64,000 nucleotides of DNA from Flavobacteriales bacterium (GCA_020635715.1 JACJZG010000009.1:85824-149823), one strand, 5' to 3'. Counted from the first letter of the stretch, positions 1 through 9,118 are shown. Numbers and translations: made by a program. Notes: generated by a model not told the origin, from the letters alone.

Positions 1-1
1 C

Positions 2-853
2 ATCCAGGCCCACCCGCTGGCGCTCCTGCAGCACAAGGAACTGGGCGACACCAACCTCAGCGGCAAGATCAGCTACCTGATCAACGGCTACGAGGATGAG
101 GAGACCTTCTTCGTGAAGCGCTTGAGCTACGGGATCGCCAAGATCGCCGCGGCCTTCTACCCGAACAAGGTGATCGTGCGCTTCAGCGACTTCAAGAGCA
201 ACGAATACAAGAACCTGCTGGGGGGCGAGCACTTCGAGCCGCACGAAGAGAACCCGATGATCGGCTGGCGTGGCGCGGCCCGGTACTACAGCGACACCTA
301 CAAGGAAGCCTTCGGGCTGGAGTGCAAGGCCATCCGCCGGGTGCGGGAGAAGATGGGATTGAAGAACGTAGTGGTGATGATCCCCTTCTGCCGCACCGTG
401 GAGGAATTGAACAAGGTGACCGCGGTGATGAAGGAGTACGGATTGGAACGGGGCAAGGAGGGCCTGGAACTCTATCTCATGGCCGAGGTCCCCAGCAACA
501 TCATCCTGGCCGAGGCGTTCAGCCAGCACATCGACGGCTTCTCGATCGGCAGCAACGACCTCACGCAGCTCACGCTCGGCCTTGATCGGGACAGCGCGCT
601 GGTGAGCCACATCTACGATGAACGGAACGAGGCCGTGAAAGGCATGCTGCGGATGCTGATCCAGACGGCGAAACGCACGAAGACCAAGGTGGGCATCTGC
701 GGGCAGGGCCCCAGCGACTTCCCGGACTTCGCACAATTCCTGGTGGAACTGGGCATTGATACGATCAGCGTAACACCGGATTCGTTGCTGAAGACGCGGA
801 AGGCGATCGCGGCGGTGGAGAAGGGCATGATGCTGGGGAAGGTGATTGCGTAG
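2..853 (+). CDS. ppsA: Phosphoenolpyruvate synthase, C-terminal part (5' truncated)
   Basis: The reading frame is open from the window edge, so only the C-terminal 283 residues or so are present. They form the PEP-binding TIM-barrel domain of the PEP-utilising enzyme family. Visible signatures are RFSDFKSNEY, MIGWRG near the phosphate-binding region, the FSIGSNDLTQLTLGLDRDS motif and the GICGQGPSD motif that carries the conserved catalytic cysteine. The enzyme converts pyruvate, ATP and water to PEP, AMP and phosphate in gluconeogenesis. Pyruvate phosphate dikinase has a related barrel, but the FSDFKSNEY and GSNDLTQ context fits PEP synthase better. The stop is at 851-853. The swivelling and ATP-grasp domains lie outside the window. 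Confidence 0.93.
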   Translation: MQAHPLALLQHKELGDTNLSGKISYLINGYEDEETFFVKRLSYGIAKIAAAFYPNKVIVRFSDFKSNEYKNLLGGEHFEPHEENPMIGWRGAARYYSDTYKEAFGLECKAIRRVREKMGLKNVVVMIPFCRTVEELNKVTAVMKEYGLERGKEGLELYLMAEVPSNIILAEAFSQHIDGFSIGSNDLTQLTLGLDRDSALVSHIYDERNEAVKGMLRMLIQTAKRTKTKVGICGQGPSDFPDFAQFLVELGIDTISVTPDSLLKTRKAIAAVEKGMMLGKVIA

Positions 854-960
854 GTCTTGTGGCCGCCGCAGTAATTCAGAAAGCGGACCATCTTTGATCC
901 CATGTGGAACCGGTTCGCAGAGATCATGACATCCTAGATACCTGATCGTTCGGGATCCTG

Positions 961-1035
961 ATGGTGTTTCTCGGACTTATCGCGATCTGTGCGATGCTCG
1001 GCTTCATATGGTTGGTCCTTTGGACCGGCAACTAG
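961..1035 (+). CDS. Possible 24-residue hydrophobic peptide
   Basis: An ATG-initiated reading frame of 24 codons lies in the 233-bp gap between the PEP synthase gene and the DoxX-like gene. Apart from the last residues (WTGN) it is almost entirely hydrophobic, so it would form one membrane helix. No ribosome-binding site or promoter is clear and I recognise no family. It could be a chance open frame; it is listed because it is the only coding-like signal in this gap. Confidence 0.2.
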   Translation: MVFLGLIAICAMLGFIWLVLWTGN

Positions 1036-1086
1036 CCGCCCTTCCAGGAACGTTTTATCCCGTGCCGTAGCGTTGCTTTGTCGTGC

Positions 1087-1476
1087 ATGAATTGGCACAC
1101 CCTGATCGGACATCCGGTCCTGAGGTACTCAATAGCCTTGGTGTGGCTTGTCAATGGCGTATGGTGCAAACTGCTTTCCCAAGTCCCCCGGCATGAGGCG
1201 ATCGTCGCTGCCATCTTAGGAGGCACATACGCCAGGGGCTTCACGCTGGCCATCGGTCTGGCTGAGCTGGGCATGGCCTTGTGGATCATCTCCGGTTGGA
1301 AGAGGCGGCTGAACACCTTCACGCAGATCATGGTGATCATGTCCATGAACATCCTTGAGTTCCTGGTCGTGCCTGAGCTGTTGCTTTGGGGGCGTCTGAA
1401 TCTCGTGTTCGCGGCAGGTTTGTGCGGGGTCATCTACTTGAATGACCGTTATCACGCGGGTAAGGACCATGTTTGA
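1087..1476 (+). CDS. DoxX-like small membrane protein
   Basis: This 129-residue protein has about four hydrophobic segments and looks like the DoxX-like family. The segment VLRYSIALVWLVNGVWCK and the second-half pattern LAELGMALWI are typical of that group. The frame also permits a TTG start three codons upstream (1078), but the ATG at 1087 is preferred. It is the first gene of a same-strand run whose members overlap by a few bases (DUF2071, methyltransferase, four-helix membrane protein), so they are probably co-transcribed and act together at the inner membrane. The biochemical function is unknown. Confidence 0.7.
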   Translation: MNWHTLIGHPVLRYSIALVWLVNGVWCKLLSQVPRHEAIVAAILGGTYARGFTLAIGLAELGMALWIISGWKRRLNTFTQIMVIMSMNILEFLVVPELLLWGRLNLVFAAGLCGVIYLNDRYHAGKDHV

Positions 1477-2212
1477 AGCACTGCAACACCATCCTTTCGG
1501 TGTCCGCGCCACGTTGGATCGAACGGTCGTTCTGGCCTACGCGGCTCCGCGGGAGAAGCTGAAGGCCCTTATCCCCTCCTTCCTGGAATTGGATACCTAC
1601 CGCGATGAATTGGGATTCGTAGCCATGGCGATCGTGCGTACCCGTCAACTTCGGCCGGCCGGTTTTCCAGTCTGGCTGGGACAGGACTTCTGGCTCATCG
1701 GCTACCGCATCTTCGTTCGCTACCGGAATGCCCAAGGGCGACGTTTGCGCGGGCTCTACATTCTGGGCTCCGAGACCGACCGGAGGCGCATGGCCGTGTT
1801 GGGCGATCTGTTCACCCATTACCGGTATGCGTACAAACGGCTGAAGGTGGAAGTCTCCGTGAACAACTTCAGCCTGGACGCAGCGGATGGTTCAACATAT
1901 GTGCACGTCGATCTGCGGCCTGCGGGCATCGCGCAGCTGCCGGAAAGTTCGGTCTTCACGGACTGGTCTGAAGCCAGGCGCTTCGTGGGTCCGCTACCCT
2001 TCACCTTCAGTCATGACGAGCGCCACGATAGCGTATTGATCGTGGAAGGCTCGCGCGAGAATTGGACGCCGACACCGGTGACCGTGAACACGCACCATTC
2101 GTCCTTCATCTCCCAACTCCCGTTGAGCACGGTCCGGCTTTCGAACGCGTTCAGCATTGAACAGGTGCCGTATTTCTGGAAACCCGGCGTACTGGAACCA
2201 CTGAAGCGATGA
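1469..2212 (+). CDS. DUF2071 family protein (YqjF-like)
   Basis: About 247 residues. The N-terminal part (RATLDRTVVLAYAAPREKLKALIP) and the aromatic-rich middle match the DUF2071 family, whose fold resembles acetoacetate decarboxylase; the family's activity is unproven. An ATG at 1442 is in frame, but the one at 1469 is preceded by the purine-rich GGTAAGGA and overlaps the stop of the DoxX-like gene by eight bases, the arrangement expected for translational coupling. DoxX-like and DUF2071 genes are found together in other bacteria, which supports both calls. Confidence 0.75.
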   Translation: MFEALQHHPFGVRATLDRTVVLAYAAPREKLKALIPSFLELDTYRDELGFVAMAIVRTRQLRPAGFPVWLGQDFWLIGYRIFVRYRNAQGRRLRGLYILGSETDRRRMAVLGDLFTHYRYAYKRLKVEVSVNNFSLDAADGSTYVHVDLRPAGIAQLPESSVFTDWSEARRFVGPLPFTFSHDERHDSVLIVEGSRENWTPTPVTVNTHHSSFISQLPLSTVRLSNAFSIEQVPYFWKPGVLEPLKR

Positions 2213-2943
2213 GAAGGCCTTTCGAAGGGACCTGGAACGTGGTGCGGTTCAATTGGCCGCGCTACGTCGCAGGGATCTTGGTGGTGGCCTTCACCTTCAC
2301 CATTGCCACCACTGGACAGACCCGCCTACCTATGCTGTTCTGGTGCGCGGGATTTTTGGCCTTGGTGATGCTGGTCCTTCCGCTCATCGCATCCTATCGG
2401 ATCTACGACCGATCCGGACTTTACCGCATGGTCTGGCTGGATGGTCTTGCTCCATCGGTGGTCCTGAACATGACGGCGGGGTTCGACGAATCCAGTTCCA
2501 TCCTCGCCAGCCGTTGTGCTACTGCCAAGCTTGTCGTTGTGGACTTCTTTGACCCGACCAAACATACCGAGCCCTCGATCGCCAGGGCGCGAAAAGCCTA
2601 TCCGCCCTACCCGGGCACGGAGCTTACGTTCGGGCATGTGCTTCCACTGCCGGATGCGAGCGTGGACCTGTCGGTGGGTTTCCTGGCCCTTCACGAGATC
2701 CGTGAGCATCGTGACCGTGTGAAGCTGTTGGGTGAGGTCCGTCGTGTTCTTGCACCACAGGGCCACTTGGTGATCACCGAGCATTTGCGCGATCTCCCCA
2801 ACGCGATCGCCTTCTCCATAGGTGTTCTCCACTTCCATTCGGACAAGACCTGGACCCGGGCCTTCCAAGAAGCTCATTTCCGGTTGGTGCGTCAGCATCG
2901 AACCACTCCGTTCATCACCACCTACGTTCTTCGTCCAGCATGA
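2209..2943 (+). CDS. Membrane-anchored class I SAM-dependent methyltransferase
   Basis: A 244-residue protein with two membrane segments at about residues 18-37 and 43-62, followed by a Rossmann methyltransferase domain. Key points are NMTAGFDESS where the SAM-binding loop should be, VVVDFFDP for the acidic strand-2 end, LPLPDASVDLSVGFLALHEI for motif II/III and VLAPQGHLVITE for the post-motif. The glycine-rich loop is unusually degenerate (NMTAGFD rather than GxGxG). The ATG overlaps the upstream stop by 4 bp and the gene overlaps the next one by 4 bp, so it is inside an operon. The substrate cannot be inferred. Confidence 0.75.
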   Translation: MRRPFEGTWNVVRFNWPRYVAGILVVAFTFTIATTGQTRLPMLFWCAGFLALVMLVLPLIASYRIYDRSGLYRMVWLDGLAPSVVLNMTAGFDESSSILASRCATAKLVVVDFFDPTKHTEPSIARARKAYPPYPGTELTFGHVLPLPDASVDLSVGFLALHEIREHRDRVKLLGEVRRVLAPQGHLVITEHLRDLPNAIAFSIGVLHFHSDKTWTRAFQEAHFRLVRQHRTTPFITTYVLRPA

Positions 2944-3344
2944 TCATCCATCTACGGATCATCGGGTTCCTGTTCATGGCACTGGCCGTTGTACACGTTG
3001 GCTTCCCGCGTTATTTCAAGTGGAGAACGCAGTTGGCCGGTATGGATCTGATCAATCGACAGATGATGCAGGTACACACCTTCTTCATCGCCTTGGTCGT
3101 CTTCCTGATCGGCCTGCTCTGCGCCACATCGGCTGCCGAGTTGGTCCTAACCCCGCTGGGTAGGAGGATCTCCCTCGGCTTGGGCATGTTCTGGGGCCTT
3201 CGCGCGTTGGTCCAATGGTTCGTTTACTCGCCCGAACTGTGGAGAGGGAAACGAATGGAAACCACGATCCACATCGTTTTTTCGTTGCTCTGGGTCTACT
3301 GTACCGTAGTTTTCCTCTCCATCGCCTGGGCCGTTCAAGGATGA
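2940..3344 (+). CDS. Four-helix integral membrane protein, uncharacterised
   Basis: The protein has 134 residues and about four transmembrane helices, with the basic patch FPRYFKWRTQL after helix 1 and a Trp-rich segment (GLRALVQWFVY) before the last helix. The start overlaps the methyltransferase stop (ATGA). No Pfam family is recognised. It is the last gene of the DoxX-like/DUF2071/methyltransferase run, and a membrane role with those partners is the only supported inference. Confidence 0.65.
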   Translation: MIIHLRIIGFLFMALAVVHVGFPRYFKWRTQLAGMDLINRQMMQVHTFFIALVVFLIGLLCATSAAELVLTPLGRRISLGLGMFWGLRALVQWFVYSPELWRGKRMETTIHIVFSLLWVYCTVVFLSIAWAVQG

Positions 3345-3397
3345 TACGAGGCAACTCCGGGTTCCGGTTCCGAGTGCACCCAGGATCATTCGGTTGC

Positions 3398-4345
3398 CTA
3401 GGCCCGCACTAGAAAGTTCTCCGCCAGCATGCAACGCACGCTCCCTCCTCCCACCGCCTCGATGGTCGGGATGGCGACAGGTACCAGTTGACCGTGGCCT
3501 TGAAGGGCGATGCGCTGCTCCGGGCGAAGTTGCTTGAAGGCGGTCTCCGATAGGAAGATGTACGGATCCATCGTCGTGGAAGCCTTCATCTGCAGCATGT
3601 TCCCCAGGAAGTGCTGCATCTGCTCGATGCCGATGGTGATGACCTCCTTGCCGCTCTTTTCCAGCTCCTCCCTCACCTCCTGACGTTCGGCCGGGAAGGG
3701 CATGGCATCCAGGCAGACCACCGCGAAGCCCTCACCGATGCTCATGACCACGTTGGTGTGGTAGACCGGGATGCCGCGCACACCTCCACCATCGGGTATG
3801 CGACCGTCCTCCGTGGCCACGAAGGTGACCGGCGTGTAGCCCATGCTCTCGCACCATGCGTTCACCGCGCGCTCGGTGGTCCGCTCGCTGAGGCAGGCGA
3901 AGGCCTTCTTGTTCACCCTGTCCAGCACGAGGCTGCCTGTGCCTTCGAGGATGAGCCCCTTGTGCTCCCAGCCACTGAGATCCAGGGTCTGGCGGGTCTT
4001 GAAGCCTTCCGCCTTGAGAAGCTGCTCCAGGTCCGGATCGCGTTCGGCGCGGCGGCTGGCCGTAAGCATGGGATAGAGCACCACGGTTCCATCGGCATGC
4101 GTGCTGAACCAGTTGTTCGGGAAGACCCCGTTCGGCGCCTGTGGATCGAAGGGATCGAGCACGGTGAAGCCGATGCCACAAGTGCGGAGCGCTTCCAGCA
4201 GTTCGTCGAACTCCTCGGCCGCCCTGCGCTTCACCTCGGGATCAGTGATGCGCTGCTGGAAGGTGTTGCTGGCAGCCGTCTGCGGATCGTAGCCGAAGCC
4301 GGTCGGGCGGATGAGGATGACGGAGGAAGCAGCCTGAGTGATCAT
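3398..4345 (-). CDS. ctlX: CtlX-type citrulline/arginine-related hydrolase (amidinotransferase superfamily)
   Basis: A 315-residue protein of the guanidino-group-modifying enzyme superfamily (arginine deiminase, dimethylarginine hydrolase). The substrate-binding segment NGVFPNNWFSTH, the histidine loop RGIPVYHTNVVMSIGEG and the C-terminal nucleophile context GGGSVRCMLAE are all visible. Bacteroidota homologues are named citrulline utilisation hydrolase CtlX. The frame extends 19 codons upstream (4402), but the ATG at 4345 begins directly before the conserved N-terminus. It follows arginase on the same strand, so an arginine/citrulline degradation unit is likely. Confidence 0.82.
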   Translation of the reverse strand: MITQAASSVILIRPTGFGYDPQTAASNTFQQRITDPEVKRRAAEEFDELLEALRTCGIGFTVLDPFDPQAPNGVFPNNWFSTHADGTVVLYPMLTASRRAERDPDLEQLLKAEGFKTRQTLDLSGWEHKGLILEGTGSLVLDRVNKKAFACLSERTTERAVNAWCESMGYTPVTFVATEDGRIPDGGGVRGIPVYHTNVVMSIGEGFAVVCLDAMPFPAERQEVREELEKSGKEVITIGIEQMQHFLGNMLQMKASTTMDPYIFLSETAFKQLRPEQRIALQGHGQLVPVAIPTIEAVGGGSVRCMLAENFLVRA

Positions 4346-4436
4346 GTGCTCATCCCGCTGAGGCGGGACAGGTTGTGGACATGAAATGCCTGGCGGGATC
4401 ACTAGCTGTTTCTGTGGACACCCATGCCTGGGAGCC

Positions 4437-5375
4437 TCAACGCCCTCTCAGGATCGGGAACAAGGGCTCCAGCACGCTCAGGGTGGCTTCGGCCATGGCG
4501 TTGTTGGTGTCCAAGGCCGGGTTGATCTCGACCACATCCAGGGTGGCGGTCTTCGGGTCGGCGCAGAAGCCGCTAAGAAGGTCGCGGGCCTCGTCCAAGT
4601 CGAGGCCGTTCGGGACGGGAGTGCCGGTGCCCACGGAGATCGAGGGGTCCAGGCTGTCCACATCGAAGCTCACGTGGATGCGGCCGCAGAGGCTGAGGTG
4701 GGCCAGGGTCTCATCCACAACGGCCTTGGCTCCTTTCTTCCGCAGGTCGGCCACGGTGATCACCTTGATACCGTGCTCCTTGATGATGGCCTCCTCCTCC
4801 GGTTCGTAATCGCGCAGAGCGATGAAGACCAGGTCGCTTGGCAGGAGCTTGGGACCGTTCACCCCGATCTTCCGGAGCTGGTCCCAGGTGTCCATGGTGT
4901 AGACGCTCGGCTTCTTGCGCCCCTTCTTCTCGATGTGCATAAGGAGGGCGAGGGGCATGCCGTGGACGTTGCCACTGGGGGTGGTCCAGGGGCTGTGGAG
5001 GTCGGCGTGGGCATCGATCCAGACCACCCCGAGCCGGTCATTCGGGAAGGCCATCTTGGTGCCCGAAACCGAGCCGATCGCTATTGAATGATCACCTCCA
5101 ACAACGATTGGAAAGACATTATTCCTGAGGTACTTATACACTTCGTAGGCAAGATCGCTCTCAAAGCGGATGAGGCCATCGATGTGGTGGGCGTTCGGCG
5201 AGATGTCATCCTCGTAGAGCACATCGTTCTCGTCGCGCAGGATGCTCTCCTCGGCATGGCCGAAGAGCTCACTTCCGTTCTTCCAAGCGGCCACCCGCAG
5301 GGCGGCCATACCCATGCTCGCCCCCCTCATCCCGGCCCCGATCTCCGAGGCGGCTTCGATCAATCGTAATTCCAT
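4437..5375 (-). CDS. rocF: Arginase
   Basis: A 312-residue ureohydrolase that hydrolyses arginine to ornithine and urea. The binuclear manganese ligands are intact: GGDHS, DAHADLHS and SFDVDSLDPS, followed by the C-terminal EINPALD motif. The length suits arginase. The Ser-Val-Gly-Thr-Gly-Thr-Pro-Val loop after DPS is the substrate loop of the arginase/formiminoglutamase group; an agmatinase or formiminoglutamase activity cannot be fully excluded. The neighbouring downstream gene is ctlX, consistent with arginine use as a nitrogen source. Confidence 0.88.
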   Translation of the reverse strand: MELRLIEAASEIGAGMRGASMGMAALRVAAWKNGSELFGHAEESILRDENDVLYEDDISPNAHHIDGLIRFESDLAYEVYKYLRNNVFPIVVGGDHSIAIGSVSGTKMAFPNDRLGVVWIDAHADLHSPWTTPSGNVHGMPLALLMHIEKKGRKKPSVYTMDTWDQLRKIGVNGPKLLPSDLVFIALRDYEPEEEAIIKEHGIKVITVADLRKKGAKAVVDETLAHLSLCGRIHVSFDVDSLDPSISVGTGTPVPNGLDLDEARDLLSGFCADPKTATLDVVEINPALDTNNAMAEATLSVLEPLFPILRGR

Positions 5376-5588
5376 GCAGATGCCTGAAACAGGCTCAGCG
5401 AAGGTAATCCGGGCGAAGGAGCAAGCTCATCGCGCACGTCAACACACTCGCTATCAATGGGATACAGGCAGCATGGCTGCAGAAGGATCCGCCGAGCTAC
5501 CATCCGGCAGCCGGGCATCGGGCATGGAACACAACCGCACGGACCTGCGTATCACGGGCACCTTCAAGACCTTATCCACCACCGCGTG

Positions 5589-6287
5589 ATGAACAAACGA
5601 CCCTACCTACTGGCCATCCTGGCCGCCCCCCTGCTCCCTGGTTGTTCCTCCGATCTGCTCGATCGCCGCTTGGGCGAAGGCGTGATCGAGTATGCCCTGA
5701 GCTTCCCGGACTACGACCCGAACGGGATCATGGCCGGCATGCTTCCGGAGCGCACCACTCTCAGCTTCAGCGATGACAAGCAGGTGGCCGAACTGAGCGC
5801 TGGCATGGGCATCTTCCGCACCACGATGGTGATCGACGGAGCGAAGGAGGACATGGACTACCACCTGAGCATGATGAGCAAGAAGATGGTGGCGCACATG
5901 CAGCCCCGTGATCTCGGTCTGTTCAACAAGGAGCTCGGCAAGCCCACGATCATCTTCACGGAGGACCGCGACACCATCGCCGGCTACGCGTGCAAGCGTG
6001 CCGTGGCCATCTTCGACCGCATTGAACATCCGGAGACCGACCTGTGGTACACGGATCAGATCCAACTGAAGAACCCGAACTGGGCCAGCCCTTTCGCGGA
6101 GATCCCGGGTGTACTGCTGCGCTATGACCTCGTGCAATATGGCATGCGCATGCGCCTCGATGCCATCAGCGTGAAGCCCGGCGAGGTGGATCCGGCCAAG
6201 TTCCAAGTGAAAGAGGACTTCGACCAGGTGAAGCCGGAAGTGCTGCACCATGAGCTGGCCGAGGTGCTGGGGACTTTCTCCATGTAA
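5589..6287 (+). CDS. Putative lipoprotein, GLPGLI/DUF4412-like
   Basis: The 232-residue product starts with a lipoprotein signal peptide (charged MNKRP, hydrophobic stretch, lipobox LLPGC at about residues 14-18). The frame is open further upstream, but the ATG at 5589 is placed exactly before the signal. The central motif DTIAGYACKRAVAIF and the WYTDQI segment resemble the GLPGLI/DUF4412 group of Bacteroidota envelope proteins, in which the IAGY.C.KA element is typical. The function is unknown; an envelope location is inferred from the signal. Confidence 0.7.
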   Translation: MNKRPYLLAILAAPLLPGCSSDLLDRRLGEGVIEYALSFPDYDPNGIMAGMLPERTTLSFSDDKQVAELSAGMGIFRTTMVIDGAKEDMDYHLSMMSKKMVAHMQPRDLGLFNKELGKPTIIFTEDRDTIAGYACKRAVAIFDRIEHPETDLWYTDQIQLKNPNWASPFAEIPGVLLRYDLVQYGMRMRLDAISVKPGEVDPAKFQVKEDFDQVKPEVLHHELAEVLGTFSM

Positions 6288-6296
6288 GATCCTAGG

Positions 6297-6347
6297 AGCA
6301 GGGGCAGGAGCTGGAGCGAGACTTGGTCTTAGCTCCTGCTCCTGCCT
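6297..6347 (+). terminator. Hairpin built from GRGCAG repeats after the lipoprotein gene
   Basis: The arms GCAGGGGCAGGAGCT and AGCTCCTGCTCCTGC pair over about 15 bp with one G-U, around an 18-nt loop, ten bases after the stop codon. There is no strong U tract. It may act as a terminator or simply be a palindromic copy of the GRGCAR repeat that also occurs inside dapB. Confidence 0.45.
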
Positions 6348-6493
6348 CTCGTATTTCCGGCCCTTCCACCCCTGCCTGTTCATAATAGCCAAGGCCCTTG
6401 GGCCGTTGCCCTAAGGCACCCCGGTAGTTTTGACCGGGTCGCGCGCGTAGCTGCATTTGTGCAGGGATCGTGTCGCGCTAAAGCCTTACCGCC

Positions 6494-9103
6494 TTGGCCA
6501 ATACGAAACGCAATACCGTCCGCGAGGACAAGGAGACCGCCCCCACCACCAAGCGCAAGCGCAAAGAGGCGCCGGCCGGTGATGGACGATGGGCGCGCTT
6601 CAAGGCCTTTCTGGCCAACGAACGCACGCACAAGGTGGGTGGCCTCTTGCTCGTGCTCGCCAGCGCCTACCTGCTCGTTGCCTTCACCTCGTTCCTGTTC
6701 ACCTGGCGGATCGACCAGGACCTGATCGGTCGCAGCTGGAGCGAGATCTTCAGTCCGGAAGTGCGGGCGGAGAACTGGCTGGGCAAGGTGGGTGCGCTCA
6801 CGGCGAACCAGTTCATCTACAAATGGTTCGGGGTGGCGGCCTTCGGCCTGGTGCTGTGGAGCTTCCTGGCCGGCGTGCGCATCCTGTTGGGCAAGTGGCT
6901 GCTGCCCGTGCGGCGCACCTTGGGCTGGACCGCCATGGCGATGCTCTGGTTCCCCACCGTGCTGGGCTTCCTGTTCCGCGGTGAGTACGTGTTCCTGGGC
7001 GGTGGCGTGGGCTTCGCGATCACGAAGCACCTGACCGGCCTGATCGGCAACTTCGGCACCGGCGCATTGATCGTGTTCGCGTTGGGCGCCTTCATCACCT
7101 TCACGTTCAACACCAGCTTCGCGTGGTTGGGCGATGCCTTCGACCGCTTGAAGCCTGCACCGAAAGCGATTGAAGAGGCGGAGGATGTGGCCGAAGCAGC
7201 AGCTGTTGCAGTGCCGTCGGCGGGCGTGCGGATGCGGAAGACCTCCCTTGAGACCGTCGACGCGGATGACGAGACTGCTTCGGCGGACCTCGCAGTGAGC
7301 GGCGCTGGGCAAGACGAGGTTGAAGAAGAAGAGACTCCTTCGGAAGACCTCGCAGTGACCGAAGATGCGGAGGAAGCGGTAAAGGAGGATGAAAGCGCGG
7401 TGGCGCTTGAGCTGGACAGCGCACCGACCGAGGTGGTGGAGCCGGTGGCTTCGCCGGTGATGAGCACATTGGACGGCGTGGAGACCGATGTGGACGGCAT
7501 GAGCGTGACGGCCGGTCCGGCGGACAAGGTGCTGAGCGAGGACCAGATCGAAGAAAAGCTGAAGGAGTTCGGGGAGTACGACCCCACATTGGACCTGAGC
7601 AGCTACGAACTGCCACCGATCGACCTGCTGGTGGACCATGGCACCGGGGAACTGACGGTGACCCGCGAAGAGCTGGAGGCGAACAAGGACCGCATCGTCC
7701 AGACACTGGGCCACTACAACATCGGCATCGACAAGATCAAGGCCACGATCGGGCCGACGGTGACGCTGTACGAGATCATCCCGCAGGCGGGGGTGCGCAT
7801 CAGCAAGATCAAGAACCTGGAGGACGACATCGCGTTGAGCCTGGCGGCGCTGGGCATCCGCATCATCGCACCGATCCCCGGCAAGGGCACGATCGGCATC
7901 GAGGTGCCGAACAGCAAGCCGCAGGTGGTGGGCATGCGCGGCGTGATCGCCAGCGAGAAGTTCCAGAACAGCGGCATGGACCTGCCACTGGTGCTGGGCA
8001 AAACGATCAGCAACGAGACCTTCGTGACGGACCTGACGAAGATGCCGCACCTGCTGATGGCCGGTGCCACGGGTCAGGGCAAATCGGTGGGCTTGAACGC
8101 GATCCTCGTCTCGCTGCTCTACAAGAAGCATCCGAGCCAGATCAAGTTCGTGCTGGTGGACCCGAAGAAGGTGGAGCTGACGCTCTTCAACAAGATCGAG
8201 CGGCACTTCCTGGCCAAGTTGCCGGGCGACAGCGACGCCATCATCACCGACACGAAGAAGGTGGTGGCCACCCTGAACAGCTTGTGCATCGAGATGGACG
8301 AGCGCTACGAGCTGCTGAAGGATGCGCAGGTGCGGAACATCAAGGAGTACAACGCGAAGTTCATCAGCCGCCGCTTGAACCCGGAGAACGGGCACCGCTA
8401 CCTCCCCTACATCGTGCTGGTGGTGGACGAGTTCGCGGACCTGATCATGACGGCGGGCCGCGAGGTGGAAACGCCCATCGCGCGCCTGGCGCAGCTGGCC
8501 CGTGCGATCGGCATCCACCTGATCATCGCCACGCAGCGCCCGAGCGTGAACATCATCACGGGTACGATCAAGGCCAACTTCCCGGCGCGGATCGCCTTCC
8601 GGGTGACGAGCAAGATCGACAGCCGCACGATCCTGGACGCCGGTGGTGCGGACCAGCTGATCGGACGCGGGGATATGCTGCTGAGCACGGGCAACGACCT
8701 GATCCGGATCCAGTGCGCCTTCGTGGACACACCGGAGGTGGACAAGATCTGCGACTTCATCGGGAACCAGCGCGGTTACCCGGATGCCCTGCTCCTACCC
8801 GAGGTGCCGACCGAGGACGGCGAGGGTGGCGTGGACCTGGACGATGGCGACCGCGACAGCATGTTCGAAGAAGCGGCGCGCCTGGTGGTGCAAACGCAAC
8901 AGGGCAGCACCTCGCTCATCCAACGCAAGTTGAAGCTGGGCTATAACCGCGCCGGCCGGATCGTGGACCAGCTGGAAGCGGCCGGTGTGCTGGGTGCCTT
9001 CGAGGGCAGTAAGGCCCGCCGCGTGCTGATCCCGAACGAAGCCGCTCTGCATGCGCACCTGAACGGTGGTGTGGAGGCCGGGCCTGGGGTTGGTGGGTTC
9101 TGA
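6494..9103 (+). CDS. ftsK: DNA translocase FtsK
   Basis: An 869-residue FtsK/SpoIIIE ATPase that pumps DNA at the division septum and helps XerCD resolve chromosome dimers. The N-terminal basic tail is followed by several membrane helices (about residues 48-215), a short acidic Ala/Glu-rich linker (about 220-345), then the motor: Walker A AGATGQGKS near residue 525, Walker B VLVVDEFAD near 640, and a C-terminal gamma winged helix (about 790-850, QRKLKLGYNRAGRIVDQLE) that reads KOPS-like sequences. The start is a TTG: an in-frame stop lies 15 bases upstream and no in-frame ATG occurs until inside the membrane domain. The linker is much shorter than in E. coli, as is usual in Bacteroidota. Confidence 0.95.
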   Translation: MANTKRNTVREDKETAPTTKRKRKEAPAGDGRWARFKAFLANERTHKVGGLLLVLASAYLLVAFTSFLFTWRIDQDLIGRSWSEIFSPEVRAENWLGKVGALTANQFIYKWFGVAAFGLVLWSFLAGVRILLGKWLLPVRRTLGWTAMAMLWFPTVLGFLFRGEYVFLGGGVGFAITKHLTGLIGNFGTGALIVFALGAFITFTFNTSFAWLGDAFDRLKPAPKAIEEAEDVAEAAAVAVPSAGVRMRKTSLETVDADDETASADLAVSGAGQDEVEEEETPSEDLAVTEDAEEAVKEDESAVALELDSAPTEVVEPVASPVMSTLDGVETDVDGMSVTAGPADKVLSEDQIEEKLKEFGEYDPTLDLSSYELPPIDLLVDHGTGELTVTREELEANKDRIVQTLGHYNIGIDKIKATIGPTVTLYEIIPQAGVRISKIKNLEDDIALSLAALGIRIIAPIPGKGTIGIEVPNSKPQVVGMRGVIASEKFQNSGMDLPLVLGKTISNETFVTDLTKMPHLLMAGATGQGKSVGLNAILVSLLYKKHPSQIKFVLVDPKKVELTLFNKIERHFLAKLPGDSDAIITDTKKVVATLNSLCIEMDERYELLKDAQVRNIKEYNAKFISRRLNPENGHRYLPYIVLVVDEFADLIMTAGREVETPIARLAQLARAIGIHLIIATQRPSVNIITGTIKANFPARIAFRVTSKIDSRTILDAGGADQLIGRGDMLLSTGNDLIRIQCAFVDTPEVDKICDFIGNQRGYPDALLLPEVPTEDGEGGVDLDDGDRDSMFEEAARLVVQTQQGSTSLIQRKLKLGYNRAGRIVDQLEAAGVLGAFEGSKARRVLIPNEAALHAHLNGGVEAGPGVGGF

Positions 9104-9118
9104 GGGCTCCCCTACCCT
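9104..9118 (+). repeat. 15-bp repeat, copy 1 (GGGCTCCCCTACCCT)
   Basis: The 15-mer begins directly after the ftsK stop codon. An identical copy lies at 11096-11110. Each copy is followed within about 13 bases by a strong hairpin. Its role is unknown. Confidence 0.6.

Noticed and set aside
6380..8518. 712-codon minus-strand frame opposite ftsK
   Set aside because: It is the shadow of ftsK; its translation is rich in Arg/His/Gln without domains, as expected for antisense of a GC-rich gene.
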